From the NCBI GenBank assembly GCA_000231825.2, contig JH720352.1, positions 492,859-556,858 on the forward strand: 64,000 nucleotides of DNA, read 5' to 3'. Positions 23,401-36,200 of this stretch are shown here, in pieces (the first letter of the stretch is position 1; each line of letters opens with the position of its first letter). The position numbers were made by a program, and so were the translations under genes. Source of the DNA: Tetrahymena elliotti 4EA. Its lineage: Eukaryota > Ciliophora > Oligohymenophorea > Hymenostomatida > Tetrahymenidae. A model generated the notes under the pieces. That model was not told where the DNA came from. It made no database searches and worked only from the letters and a program-made list of their open reading frames with translations.

Positions 23401-26400
23401 ATTATTTCTTAAATTATAAACTTCTATTGACAGTGTTGTAGCTATTGCTATTGAATAGGATTAATCAAATTTGATAATTTAATAATCTAAAATTTAATTA
23501 TTTTTCCTGTTATATTTAATTATAGAACTAACATCTTAGATACTTTTTATAATGAAAACTTATAAAAATTATTTTTGAGATTAAACCACTAAGTATTGGT
23601 CAATTATTGAAATCTATTAAATTAAACAAATAAATTAAAAAGGAAATTTTTCTTATACTTCAAAATAAAAAAATTAATTTTAATTTCTTTCCATTTGAAG
23701 AAGAAAACTTAAAAAATAACTTTTTAATCTTATTTAAAGTTATTCTATTCTAAAAATCTAGTAATTTAATTGGTTAAAAATTAAACTCATAATCACTCTA
23801 CCAAAATAATATGTGGGTATATTTAATATTTTGAATTTGCATATTTATTAAAAAAAACTAAATTTTACCTAATCTATTTAAATTTTAACTTGGATCGTAG
23901 AAGAGACTGAGAGTGACTGAGAATTTAAAAGGATTAATTCGCCTTTTAAACTAACAAAGGCTAAAATTTCCTTACTTAATATATAAAATTAGCTAATTTA
24001 TATCTCTTGAAGTATTTCTTTCGCAAGAATTACAAAATCAAGACTATTATTATTAAACATTTTTATTATGTTTTTATCTTCTAAGCAGTAAATATCTGAT
24101 GAGTAATGAGCATACAAGATACAATTAAATGATGAAGATTATGATTTTACTACTTAATTCTGAATGTAATCATAAATAACCAATTCTTTTTTTGAAGTGA
24201 TAATTAGAACTGTTGAGGGACTTATTTTGTAAATTTGGCTAAATTAAGAAGTGGAAAGAAGAGTGTTATTTAGCTTTAATTAGTGAAGAATTTTATAATC
24301 TCCAAAGGAATTCTAAACATTTAGTTAATTTTTATATTAATTCAAAAACAACAATTTTTAAGAATTTTAATCATAAATGATATGATTGCCTTAGTTTTTT
24401 AAATAATTTTAGAATAGATCAGTAAACAGAGGAGTCCATAGATCGAATAATTAGAATTAAAATTTAGTATCAAACTAGATAGCTAAATAATTAGATAATG
24501 GTGAATAGAATACATTAGATGAATCAGATATAGAATATGCGCTACAATCTTAACTTCCTAAAAATTTAAGAGTTGAGTATTAGAATATATTTATTGTATC
24601 TTAAGAAGTTAAAATTAAAGTATCAAGATCTCTATCTAAAATGACTTTGATATTATAATATCTCAACTAAACTTAAAAAAATGTTATTCCAAAATATTCA
24701 GTATTCATAGTAGTGCAACTAAGATAGTTGATAATTTACAATGCAGTTCTACAAACAATTATTACAGTCTTTTTTAAGTAAAAATATTTTTTTTTTAAAT
24801 TAAATAAAATAAATTTATTGGAGAGAGATGGTGGGGATAACTTGTCATAATTTGACTTTAGAATTTGGAATGGTTTTGTTCAAAAATCTTTTTTTAAAAT
24901 TTTTATATTAAGCTGTTAAGATTCCCTCCTTAAAAATTTAAAATGATTACCTAATCTTCTTATACATGTAAATAAGTAATCTTATTATAGAATTATATTG
25001 TGCATTTTATTGTCAGATTAAAATCATATACTGTTAAATTACTTGATAATAATTGTGTAAATTTAATAATAAGATTATGTTGACTATCTAATAAGTACTC
25101 TTAGCTTGTGTCATCATTATTATTTTACTAGATAAGTAGCTAATATTAACTATCCTAGATTATTTAAAATATAGCAATATTTACTGTTGACCATATCACA
25201 ACTTTATCATCAAAAACCTTAAAAGATTTTTTTTCATTTTTCTATATATTGTTAGTTCTATTTGTAAAATAGTTGTAAATGTACAACGAATGAACTTCAT
25301 TATTTTGACTTAAATCAATTAAAATGGTATTTTTTGATTTAATAATATTAATTTTATTTATTACATAAGAATCAGGAACAAAAATATCCAATTTAATAAT
25401 ATTTGTGTCTGTGACCTTTTAAAAGATAATCTAATTATTTAGATCTACAGAAAGGAAGGCCTCAATTTCTGATATATAAACCACTTAAGTTTGATTAATA
25501 AACTAATGAATTATTTTTTATTTGAAATCTAATATCACATATTATTCATTTTAATTTTAAACTAAAATCTGTTTATTTTTAATTAATTTGCATTTGTCCC
25601 ATTTATAAGATTTATAATCTTATTGAAACTCTAATTTATTTAATAAATAAAATATTATTTATTAACTTAAAAACATTTTTCTGATTAAAAATAAATATTT
25701 AATTTAATAGTGGGAGTGTAATTAATTTGAGATGATATTTTATGAGGGATGAATTAGAGGTGACTTTTATAGAAATAAATAATAATAGAGTCACGTAAAA
25801 AAGTACAACAAAACAGTCGGTTGAAAAAAAACATAATGCATCCCTCCACATTTATCAATAAAAAATTAATAACTTTTTAAATACTCAATTAAATTTTAAA
25901 ATATTACCAATTTAGGAATATTCATTTAAAGTAGTATCAATATAAAACCAATAATTAATTTCTAAGAAAATCATAATCACTTCATTTTAATAATTCATAT
26001 AATTCAGAGTAGATTTATTATCAATTTGAATATCAATCATATATTACATGTTCTATTTAAGAGAGTATTACCCAACAAAAGCTGTAGATGAAAATAAAAT
26101 TATCTTATTTTCAAATATCAATTATGATTCTGAATTTGAAGACATCAGAAGCTTTTAGGTTGGTTAAAAATAAGACATATTCAACAAGTATTATTCCTAT
26201 TTTAATTAAAAAATTTTTTAAAATAACAAATATGAGTAGTAGTAAATTTATACCTTATTTAAATTCTGTATAAGAATATAAGTTGTGTCTAAAATATCAA
26301 AAAAATTATAATTAAAACTGCGCTCAAATTAAGGAGAAAATATTAATTAAAGAACATTCGATGTTTTAAATTCTCCAACAAAACTAACTCCATTGTAGAG

Positions 26401-29400
26401 TAAAAAATAATTTTCATTGTATTTCTAGAATGTAAATTAATCAAAAGATTTTATAGACTTTGTTTATAAATTTAAGACAAATAATTTTTAAAATCCTATT
26501 TGATTACTTATTATCACTTTAGAATATTTTTTACTATAAGAAACTGATAACATTTGATCTCTTTTTGGAGCATTTAGAAGGATAAAATGTTCTTTTGTTT
26601 TTCTGTTAAATAGAGTATAAGATTTATTTTAGCAATTACTTTCTAATATGATATTATTATCATCTAAAACTTAGTAATTTGTTATGGTGATAAAATTATC
26701 TACCTATATCAATGTGGATTATTCTTAATCATATTAAAAAACAAGAATATAATAATTCAAAGTTGATATATATATTTAATCATTAAATGCCTAAACTAAA
26801 TAGTCTAAATTTTATACTTTCTTTGGTTATGTATTTATTAAGAAAATATCTGTTTTTTATTACAAAATGCTAAACAAAACTACTTTGCTTGAATAATAAA
26901 CTCCAACAAATAGTCTTTAAGGGTCTAACTGCTTTATTATTGATATGTAAAAACACCCTGTCTCGATTTCATATTAATACATCTAGTAATTTTAAAGACT
27001 AACTACTACAAATTAATAGTTACTATTTTGAAATTTGTACACAATGACTAAATTATTAAACATAGTTTCTGCTTAAAATAATTATTATGCCAATTTTTTG
27101 TCTATTATGATTTTGTTTGTATTGATTTAGATCATTCTAAACCCATAGTTAAATATTATTATCAGAAAATTTAATTAGTCATTGTATAAGACTTTCATAA
27201 TTCCACCCATGAATTAGATAATATCCTTATTAACAATATTACTATATTTAATACTCTGATTTTATTTTTCTTATTTAAATATCATTACTTGGAGCTAATT
27301 TTGAAAGGAAAGAGCTATTTTTGTGTTATTTATTTCAACAACGTTACTGGGATTCAAAAAGAATTGTTCATAATTCATTGAATTTAAAACTATTTGTTTA
27401 TTTATGTCTAAGGTCTGAAATCCTTAATTACTATATCCTAAAAGATTGATTTAAATTGTAGTATTTGTTATTTAGTAGAATAAAATTTAGTAGTTAGAGA
27501 AGAATTTTGAGTGACTATAGTAACTGCTATCAATATTTGAGAAAAAATATTGATAGTTTTGGTCACTATCAGTTTATGTCATACCTAACTAAGTACTGAT
27601 GTTAACGATTTCATATCCTATATTTAAATAATTTATTTAAAATATGTTTTATTGATGAATATTTATTGAAAAGATACAATCTTTAAAATAAAAGCACAAA
27701 CATTTAAAAATGTTTTAATATTAAAATGAGAAAAGAATAATAAATTTTCATAAGGAAAATAAATTTAGACAATAAATAAATTATCAAATAAAAATCATTT
27801 TGTTTTTGTTTTTGATTTAAACTGAAATTAATATATAAATTGAAATTGGTTAAAATATTATTTTAAAATTTACCAATTTTAGTTGCCAAAATCAAAAAGT
27901 TATTATCATCAAAGACTATATATTCTAAAATTTAAGTATATTTAATAAAATGAGGTTTATCCTATTTAATTAGATAAATTAAAGTTTTAAAATATTTAGT
28001 CATTAATAAATTTTAAGTTACATATTCAAAGTAATATTGGCTGGATGATAAATCTTATGTTAAATTTAAACAAGTTATTGTATTCTTATAAATTCCTTAT
28101 TTTTCACCTGATTGAAGCAAAATTATTCTAATTTTATTATCAATCTTAAAGCTATGAATTAAAGTAATAGATGAGTAAACTTTATTTGCTTAGATTAAAA
28201 TATTAGTATCCAAATTATAAATATTGATTTAACCATAATAAATATGTATTATGAATTAGTTTTTTATGTCATTGTATTTTGTAAATTCCATACCAGCTTT
28301 AAATTTATTTTCTACTCCCAATTAACTTTATTAACTTTCCTTTAAAAAATCTATCTAAACTTAATTAAAATTTACTAATTCTGGTTTTAGTTTTTCAATA
28401 TTATTAGTAATAAATGGACATCCATTTTAATCTTTTTGTATAGAAGTTTCTTCTAAATTTCTTTTTAAATTATTTTCATCTATTAGATAAGAAGTGATTC
28501 CGCTTGTTTCGCTTGAATCTTTAAAAACATAAGCTTTAAAATCAATTGAATTGATTTTTTTCATCTAGTAATTAAATACTTTACCATCTTAAAAATTAAA
28601 AGCAATCAAATTATTTTCTTCAGAAACTTAATAAACTTAATTTGGGGAGTACCAAATCTATTATAAATTTACTTGAAACACAATTTTTATATTTTGTAAA
28701 GGTAAGTATATTTGTTAGATGTTTCTATTTGAAACTAAGTAAATACTTTCTGTAGTCTAAACTGCTACATTATAAGAACTGAAAAAAGCAATTTTATTAA
28801 TAGGAATTAATTCTTCAAATGAATATAAAACAGCAAATTAAGAGTCTAAAGCTACTAACTTTTTATTATCAAAGATTATTAATTTAATTAATAAAAAAAC
28901 TTAAATAATTACCAAAGGATTTCCATTTATAGACTCAAAGAAAAAAATTTAATTAATTTGCTCTTATTAACCATAGTTTTCACTTTTAGTTGTAATGAAA
29001 GAATTTATTTTGCTTATTTTTTTACCATTTAAGCAAATCATTTTATTTTCATCTTGTTATTGAGGGCAATTAGTTGTACATAATTTTGTCTCCGGATTAT
29101 AGTAACTGTTAGTTTAGATACACTCACTCTTCAGGCAATATTTTTAATCACTAGATAATTCCCACCCTTCATTACATTATTCACACAAATACCCTTCTCT
29201 TTAGCATTTTTCACAGTTTTCTACTTAGCATTATATGCATAATCTAAATAAATCTTATTAAAAGTCTCCATTCTAACATTATTTTACGCATCGATTATCT
29301 CTTTGATCCTTAAAAGTTTATAATATTTTAATAATGTTAGAAATAAATAATAAATTTACATAATATGATTATGTTTCACACATTTAGCAAGAACTAAAAT

Positions 29401-29545
29401 TGTCACACTAACTACAACTTTCCATGCAGTTACCACACTTTTATTAACTAAAATCAAAGAATGCAGATTATAACTTGCAATTCTACAATTCTTAGCTGTA
29501 ACAGTACTTTAAAAGAATGTTAATTATTAAAAAGAAATAAATCAT
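17463..29545 (-). CDS. Gene B: giant multi-pass surface protein, paralogue of gene A
   Basis: Exons are 29545-29360, 29308-28913, 28858-28022, 27961-27874, 27617-26254, 26196-25908, 25630-24951, 24768-23869, 23613-22924, 22707-20967, 20404-19942, 19893-19038, 18905-17979, 17929-17852, 17797-17729, 17665-17606, 17555-17463. They total 9717 nt, or 3238 residues. Ten of the 17 exons equal the gene A lengths exactly among the first twelve (1, 2, 6, 7, 8, 9, 11 and 12) and the tail (14-17 also match); the others differ by multiples of three. Domain order is as in A, with signal peptide MIYFFLIINILLKYCYS. Intron 10 is swollen to 562 nt against 71 in A, and intron 12 carries a GAAA repeat. A and B share lengths of exons 6 and 7 that differ from C and D, which makes them closest relatives. 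Confidence 0.88.
19004..19024. repeat. (GAAA)5 microsatellite in intron 12 of gene B
   Basis: Five tandem GAAA units plus a final G lie just before the conserved 5' splice site of intron 12 (as read on the minus strand). The other copies lack it, so it arose after duplication. Confidence 0.9.
20405..20966 (-). other. Expanded intron 10 of gene B
   Basis: The intron has normal GT and AG ends and keeps the conserved bases next to them, but is 562 nt long. The same intron is 71 nt in A, 338 in C, 180 in D and 70 in E. The extra sequence is very AT-rich with short inverted stretches (TTTTTCATGATTAATGAAAA near 20534). No coding sequence or clear target-site duplication was seen, so an inserted element is possible but unproven. 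Confidence 0.6.
24821..24860. promoter_or_regulatory. Conserved purine-rich block in intron 7 of gene B
   Basis: Counterpart of the intron 7 block in gene A. The purine run is altered (GAGAGAGATGGTGGGGAT) but the following CTTGTCATAATTTGACTTTA is kept. Confidence 0.3.
27527..27556. repeat. Perfect 12-bp inverted repeat inside exon 5 of gene B
   Basis: CTATCAATATTT (27527-27538) and AAATATTGATAG (27545-27556) are exact reverse complements around a 6-base loop. The same place in A, C and D has near-perfect versions, and the segment lies in an open coding frame (reading YFFSNIDSS). It could form an RNA hairpin or be a by-product of the encoded sequence. Confidence 0.7.
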
Positions 29546-30250
29546 CTTTATCTTTAAATTAACTTGTATTTAACCTAATTAATAATTAATATTTATCTAA
29601 TATCTAAAAAAAAAAATCAAAATTTCAAATATAGTATATTTATTATCTTTTATTGATTAATTTATTATTACACATGCAATATTTCTATATAAATAATTTC
29701 TCAAGAGCAATATGAATGACATGCTTATTCAAATTCTAAATTTTTTATAAGTTAACAATAAGAATAATACATATTTTCACATAAAGTAAAAGTTTGAAAA
29801 TTAATAAAATATCGAAAGAAGAAGTATTAAGTTGAAATTACTTCTAAAAACAAGATTGCATAGATTAAATATCAATAAAATATAATCACGGTTAAATAAA
29901 TCCTATTAAAATTCACCATTTTGGCATTATTTTAAGCAGCGGTTTTCTTTTTGATCCTTAAAAGTATAGTTTTTTTCAATTATAGCAGAAATAAGTAATA
30001 AATTTACATAATATGATTATGATTCACACATCTAGCAAGAATATTACAGTAATCTCACAAACAATTTAGTTTTTTTAATAAATATGTATTAATTACATTA
30101 TCATTAATAAAATAATGTATATCTATTTTTATAATTTATTTTTAAAGTAATTTTATGAAAAGACAAACTGTTTTAGAAACATCAAACTTTACAAAAAGAA
30201 TACAGTTTAAATTAAGTAATATCATATGATATTAACAATTAATATTTTTT
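29546..30250. other. 5' flank of gene B, remnant fragment and 3' flank of gene C
   Basis: The first 200 bases resemble the upstream flank of gene A and so probably hold the promoter of B. A decayed exon 1-2 fragment follows (29899-30055, listed separately), with TATTACAGTAA at its edge (30042-30052). The last 180 bases are AT-rich 3' flank of gene C. Confidence 0.45.
29899..30055 (-). pseudogene. Fragment of exon 1, intron 1 and exon 2 of the giant family
   Basis: The stretch matches the start of exon 2, intron 1 and the end of exon 1 of C and D (compare 42215-42360), including the CTTTTTGATCCTTAAAAG acceptor region and TTTACATAATATGATTATG donor region. There is no signal peptide or start codon on one side and no further exon 2 on the other. 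It is a leftover from a rearranged copy. Confidence 0.65.
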
Positions 30251-33200
30251 TCATAAATTCTTATTCTAAATATTCTCTTTAAACTGTTAAAATTTGTTTG
30301 TGGCAATAATGTTATCAAATATTTTATTTTCACCCATATTCACCTATTAAATTTATTTTTTTAAAGTTGTTGTATTTTTTGAAATGCTTTACATTATTTA
30401 ATTCTGTTTAAGAGATTAAGCTACTTTCTTCATAAATGTGAGGAGAATGAGTCTTTTCAAGTTTTTGAAAATAAAATATAAATGTTAACTTAAATATTAC
30501 AATTATTATTTACTTAATCTGCAAAAGATGTCAGTGATTTAAGATTATTTTATCTCAATATTATCCCTATTTATGTGTCTTTCTATTTTAGAAAGTTAAA
30601 TTATGCTTTTAATCTTTTAAAAATCTTAATTTACTTCAATAATTTGATTTTAAAGTTCTTACATCTCTATACTTTATTTTAAAGAGTTTACCATTTATTC
30701 TCTTTAAGAAGACTTTTTATTTTTAAATTTAAAATACCTACTTAAAAATTAATAATTTTACTTCAGAAAATGAGTTAGGACTAAACATCGAGTCAGATTT
30801 TTTGAATAAATTTATTTCACCTTAAAAACTTTTTATAAGATTTTTTTTTTCATTATTTTACTTATTTTATTTTTGATTAGTGTTATTAGGCTATGTGCTT
30901 TCAAAAGAATGATTTTTAAATGCTAAAATTAATTTTTTCCATAATTGATGAACTCTAATTATTTTAACTTGCCTTATTTCTAAAGTTGGTAAAAATCTTT
31001 GATATCTTTTTTAAATTTTTAAAATCAACTTTTTTATTTTATCACTTTTTGACAATTATTCTGTAATTTGAAGATTAAATTATGCAAATATAATAGCAAT
31101 TACCAAATCAATTGAAGTTAAATTTATGAAAAATATTATTATCAAGCTAATTTCACTTATAATTTTACTTTCAGTAAAATCATTTAATACTAAAATTAGT
31201 AACAAAAATGTGTAAATAAGGTTCCACACTAAATTTTTTTCTTAATTAAAATAAATGCGATTTTGATAAGGTTAGTATCTTTATAGTAAACCTAGGTATA
31301 AAGAGATCGTAATTATAACTAGAGATAATTTTATGTTTTAGTTTATGTCTAAGTTTGTTAGAATCATTAAAATAAATTTGAGGTATATTTTTACTATTTC
31401 CCAGTGAAGTGTTCTCTCTTTATATCCTGTATAAAGAATACTATATGTCATTATATTGGCTATTTTTTAAGATTTAAAAATCATTTTGTTTTCTTTCTAT
31501 GAAAGCTAGACAAGCTTGTGAAATAAAATGAAAGGAATCAAAAAACAGAAAATGAGAATCAAAGGTACTATTATAGTCAAAGAGTATAAAGAGTGATAAA
31601 AATCATAGCACTATTAACTATAATCAGAAAGCAAATAGTATTAATCTGCAATTTTTATGCATATCAAATTTTAAATCAAGATTTTAGACTTTATATTTTT
31701 AGAGAAAAAAAGTATAAGAAAATATTTTATAAAGATTAAATACTTTGAATGATAAAGAATTATCGAAATTTAAATTAAGAATTAGTTTACTATTGATGGC
31801 TGATAGAAAATATAGATATAAACCATAGTCATTCTTGTTATTTATGGTATATTTTTTAGGTTTTGCATAAATCTCTCTCTTTTTTTAAGTGATATGATAA
31901 AGAATAGAATAATTGTAAAAATGCTGATAGCCAAGATGCTGAAAATTTAGGAAACTGCTCTATTTAACCAGACTGGATATGAATCGTTGATTTTAAATAA
32001 GCAATCAAAAGAAGTAATAGTGACAGAAGAAGGATCACCAAATAAGTTTACAGAAATTGATAAAAAATCAATTTTAAAAAACCCAAATTAAATAGATAAG
32101 ACAAGAATCTATAAATAGTTAACTAAAATATTATACTTTAAAGATATTTAATTTCCTGAAGAACTCATTCTACTAGTGATAAGTAATCCAATTTTTTTGA
32201 ATAGATTTAGCTTAATATTCCTGATCTTTGACTACATCATGTTATTTTAGCTCAAAGTTAGATAAAAAACATTAAAAACAATAAAAAAGCACACATACAA
32301 TATCTAATTTTCTGACTAACTGCATGGATGACAGAGTTTATTTTTGAAGCCATACTATTAACCCCAGACAATAGATTTACTATCACAACTATTACAAATA
32401 GGACCAACAAAACCAGGTAAACAACCATGTTTGCTTTTAGGATTAGCAAAAGAGCAGCTATCTAATTTACATTTATAAATTTCATCAGTTTCATCGTTTG
32501 CTCTCCAGTACCCATCTTTTAACTTGATTTATGATCCTTCGCAATATTAAGCTTATTCAAGACAATATGAACATTGTAATTAATTGATATCTTTAACCAT
32601 ATCAGGTACTTTTAGAGAATATGTTCCTTCAGCACATTTCTTGCATCTATGTTGAATAATTAATTTAATTAAGGAGTTAATCTAAAAATATATTACATTA
32701 TAAATTAGTGGGTGTCTTAAACAATTTCTCCAATTGAACAGTCCCTATACTATAGATTTAATTAAACAGAAAGATGAGTACTTTTCTCAAATTCATTAGA
32801 AATCAAATAAATTGTTTGATTCTGAGATAATTTATATATGGACTAAAAATTTAATTCAAATAAACCAATTTATCTATTTAGTACTGCATTTATTCCTTAC
32901 TAGATTATTATTTATGAATTATTCTAAGTAGATATCTGGAATGAGTACAAACTTTTGTCATAATATAAATCTTAGTCTTTGAAATTAAAAGGGCTATTTT
33001 CCTCGTCTAAGAAATTAAGATATAATTTTTCATCCAAATAATTTCCACTCGCAATTTTTTTGATGCTAAATTATTTGTATACTTACAAAGAATCCACATA
33101 AGGTTCCATTGATATTCCTATTTGATTATAGACAGATCCAATATTTTGACCAAAAAAAGAAGCTAATTATTATAAATTAAATGAAAATAAATTATAATTT

Positions 33201-36200
33201 TATCAATAAAAATAAACTAATATGCCATGATTCAGATATTTTCAGTAAAATAATTACCCATTTAAAACTAATAATAAGTTTAAGAAAATAGATTTATAAT
33301 TAATTTTATTTGTTAAAAATTTAAGCAGTAAATAAATAAATAGAGGATATCTGTATTTAATCTAATTGATGAATAAGAAAAGATAAGTTATTTATAAGAT
33401 TTATAAATAAAATCTATTTTTTAACTTTTAAATTTAAAATTTATTCAAATTATTAACTTAGTAAAAATATAATTAATCTTGAGAAAAAGAATAAATTTAC
33501 CAGAATTTTACAAAAAGCTAATTTATTATTTTTTTAAATTTTCCTAATTGAAATATTCAGAAGTTGATTGTAAGTAGTAAATAGATCCTCCAATACTTGC
33601 CTAATTAAATGAGAAGTTTATTTCATTTAAATTTTCAATATCAGAGGAATCAAAATAAATTGCTCCACCTGTAGAGTATAAAGCTTTATTACTTGTAAAA
33701 TTTGATTATGTTATGTTGACTTTACTTAATTGAGATAAGTGTAGTGCACCTCCTGAACTTGCTAAAGATTCATTTTCAATAAAATTTGACAATTCTATTA
33801 ATATATTACCTATTATTTGAACTAAAGCTCCTCCTTTAGAGAATGAAATACATTTTTCGAACAAACTTCTTTTAATATTTATATTATTTGTACTTTAAAT
33901 ATTAATAGCACCTCCTTACTCTTATTAGATTTAGTTTTTATCTGCCGTTTCATCTCCATAATTTTTTAAATTTATAAATGAACTATTAATTATTTCTACT
34001 GTATCTACTTAAAATATATTTAGTGCACATGGGAATCCTGTTGAGTTAATGTTACCAAAATTGCTTTATTCAATTTTATATTTTCCTTATTAGATTTTGA
34101 ATACACTTCCTTAATAGAGTTTTATGTTAATAAAAGATGAATTTTGTATTTCTGATTGGTTTAAAGAATTTATGGTTATTATATTATCAAAACTGGTGAT
34201 ATCTGCGATGTTTAAATAAATTAAAGAGCTGTCTTAAGAAAAGATAGAAATAACTGAATATTTTTGCTCAGAAAAATCAGATTTTTCTAAAGTTATATTC
34301 TTAATTAGTAATTAATAGTTCAAATAGTAGAAATACGAATTTGAGGTATATTGATTTATTTGCAAAATATTTGTATTAATCAATTTGCTTAGGTATATAT
34401 TTAATAGGCTAACATTGTAGCAACCTTCAAAACTTAACAAAGTAGGTATTTAATGAGATTGATCATTTTGCTAAGCCTAATATAATTATCTTGAGAGTTT
34501 TGTTTCTTAAGTAATAAAATATGCTTCTAAATTTGCTAGTTTTATCATATTTGATTTTATTGAGTGAAAGAAGAATCCTTTTATAATTTATACATTTTAA
34601 ATACTAGATTAATAAAAATCAATTTTTTCACAATCAATAAATTCAAAAATTGAGTTTTAGAGAATGGAATCTGTCAAATTTACATTCTAAAATGTAATGC
34701 TTACTGTTTATCTGAATTAGAAAAGAGGTTTATCTAAAACTTAAATATTTTCTAGAGATAGATTATTAATCAAAACATTTTTCACATTGACAACCAGTAT
34801 TCCACTATACTAGCCAGAGATCTTCTAATTTTTTATTTAGATAGCATCAAAAATTAATAAATCTAAGTCGCTAATGGAAAGTAAGGATTAAGAATTTTTA
34901 TCAAAAACTAAATCAACATTAACAAATTTTAGAATTTTCAGATTTCCTTCTTGATTTAAATTAGAATTTGGTTTGGTAAAGTTTATTTGAAGAGTTATTG
35001 TTACAAATTAAAGTAGAGTAAACTATGGTTTTATAAAGTTAGCATCATTAATAGTAGCTAAGCCTTTTAATGTGGGATTATTTTCTTAAATAATGAATTA
35101 ATATTCAATAATTGTGCTCTATAAAAAGACTTGCTAGAATATTTAAATTTCTTCTAATTAAGAAGATTCAATTTTCATCTTTATTACATATTTAGCCAGC
35201 TTTAGTTTTTAGTTACTGAGTCTATTTTATAGTTATTCATGCTTTTAAAAAATATTATTAAATTAATTTTATTGTTATTAATTAAAATTTAGTTTTTTAT
35301 TAATTAAAACCTTAAACTTCACCAAAATCAAATTTTTCTGATTTAAAAAATTATTAATTTTTATATTAAAAAAAATATAATTCAAAAATCTAAAAAATTT
35401 TGGAGTGAGTGAGTGAATTAAAATATACATTAATTGAAAATAAAATAATTAATTTGAATACTTAAAATGCATTTTTAGTAAAATCAGATGACTAAATGAA
35501 ATCTATTAGCACATTTTCAGAAGAATTATTATTATTAGATATATTAAATTAAATATCAAATATGTTAGAATCACTAAAGCATTTTAAACTAATATTTTAA
35601 ATTATTTATTCTTCTTTATCCTAAAAGAAAAGATCAATTTGGTATACTTAAGGATTATCTAAATTTATGAAAGACTCAACTTCTGAAGAGCTTTATTAAT
35701 TTAACTAAATTAATATTATTTCTTTATATAGAGTCAGCATAAATATGTCATTGTAAATGTTTTAGATATCCTTTAAGTTAGAATACGCAAACTAGTTGAT
35801 TTTCTTGTAGTTTATGAATTTTAGAGATATTTTTTCATAAACAGTAACTTAAAAGACACAAATTATGTACAAATATTTTGAATCTTACTTTAGTTTTAGA
35901 TTATTTGAACAAGAAGTAGGTATTTTACCTATAAGCTAATTATTCTTCAAATTATAAATTTATATTGATAGTGTAGTTGCTATTACAATAGTATAAGACT
36001 AATCAAATTTAATAACTTAATAATCTAAAATCTAATTATTTTTCCTACTATACTAAAATACAGAACTTATATTTTTGATATTTTCAATAAAGAAAACTTA
36101 TAAAAATTATTTTTAAGATTAAACAGCTAAGTATTAGTCTATAATATTAATCTATTAAATTTAATAAATAAATTAAGAAGGAAATTTTCTGAAATAAATT

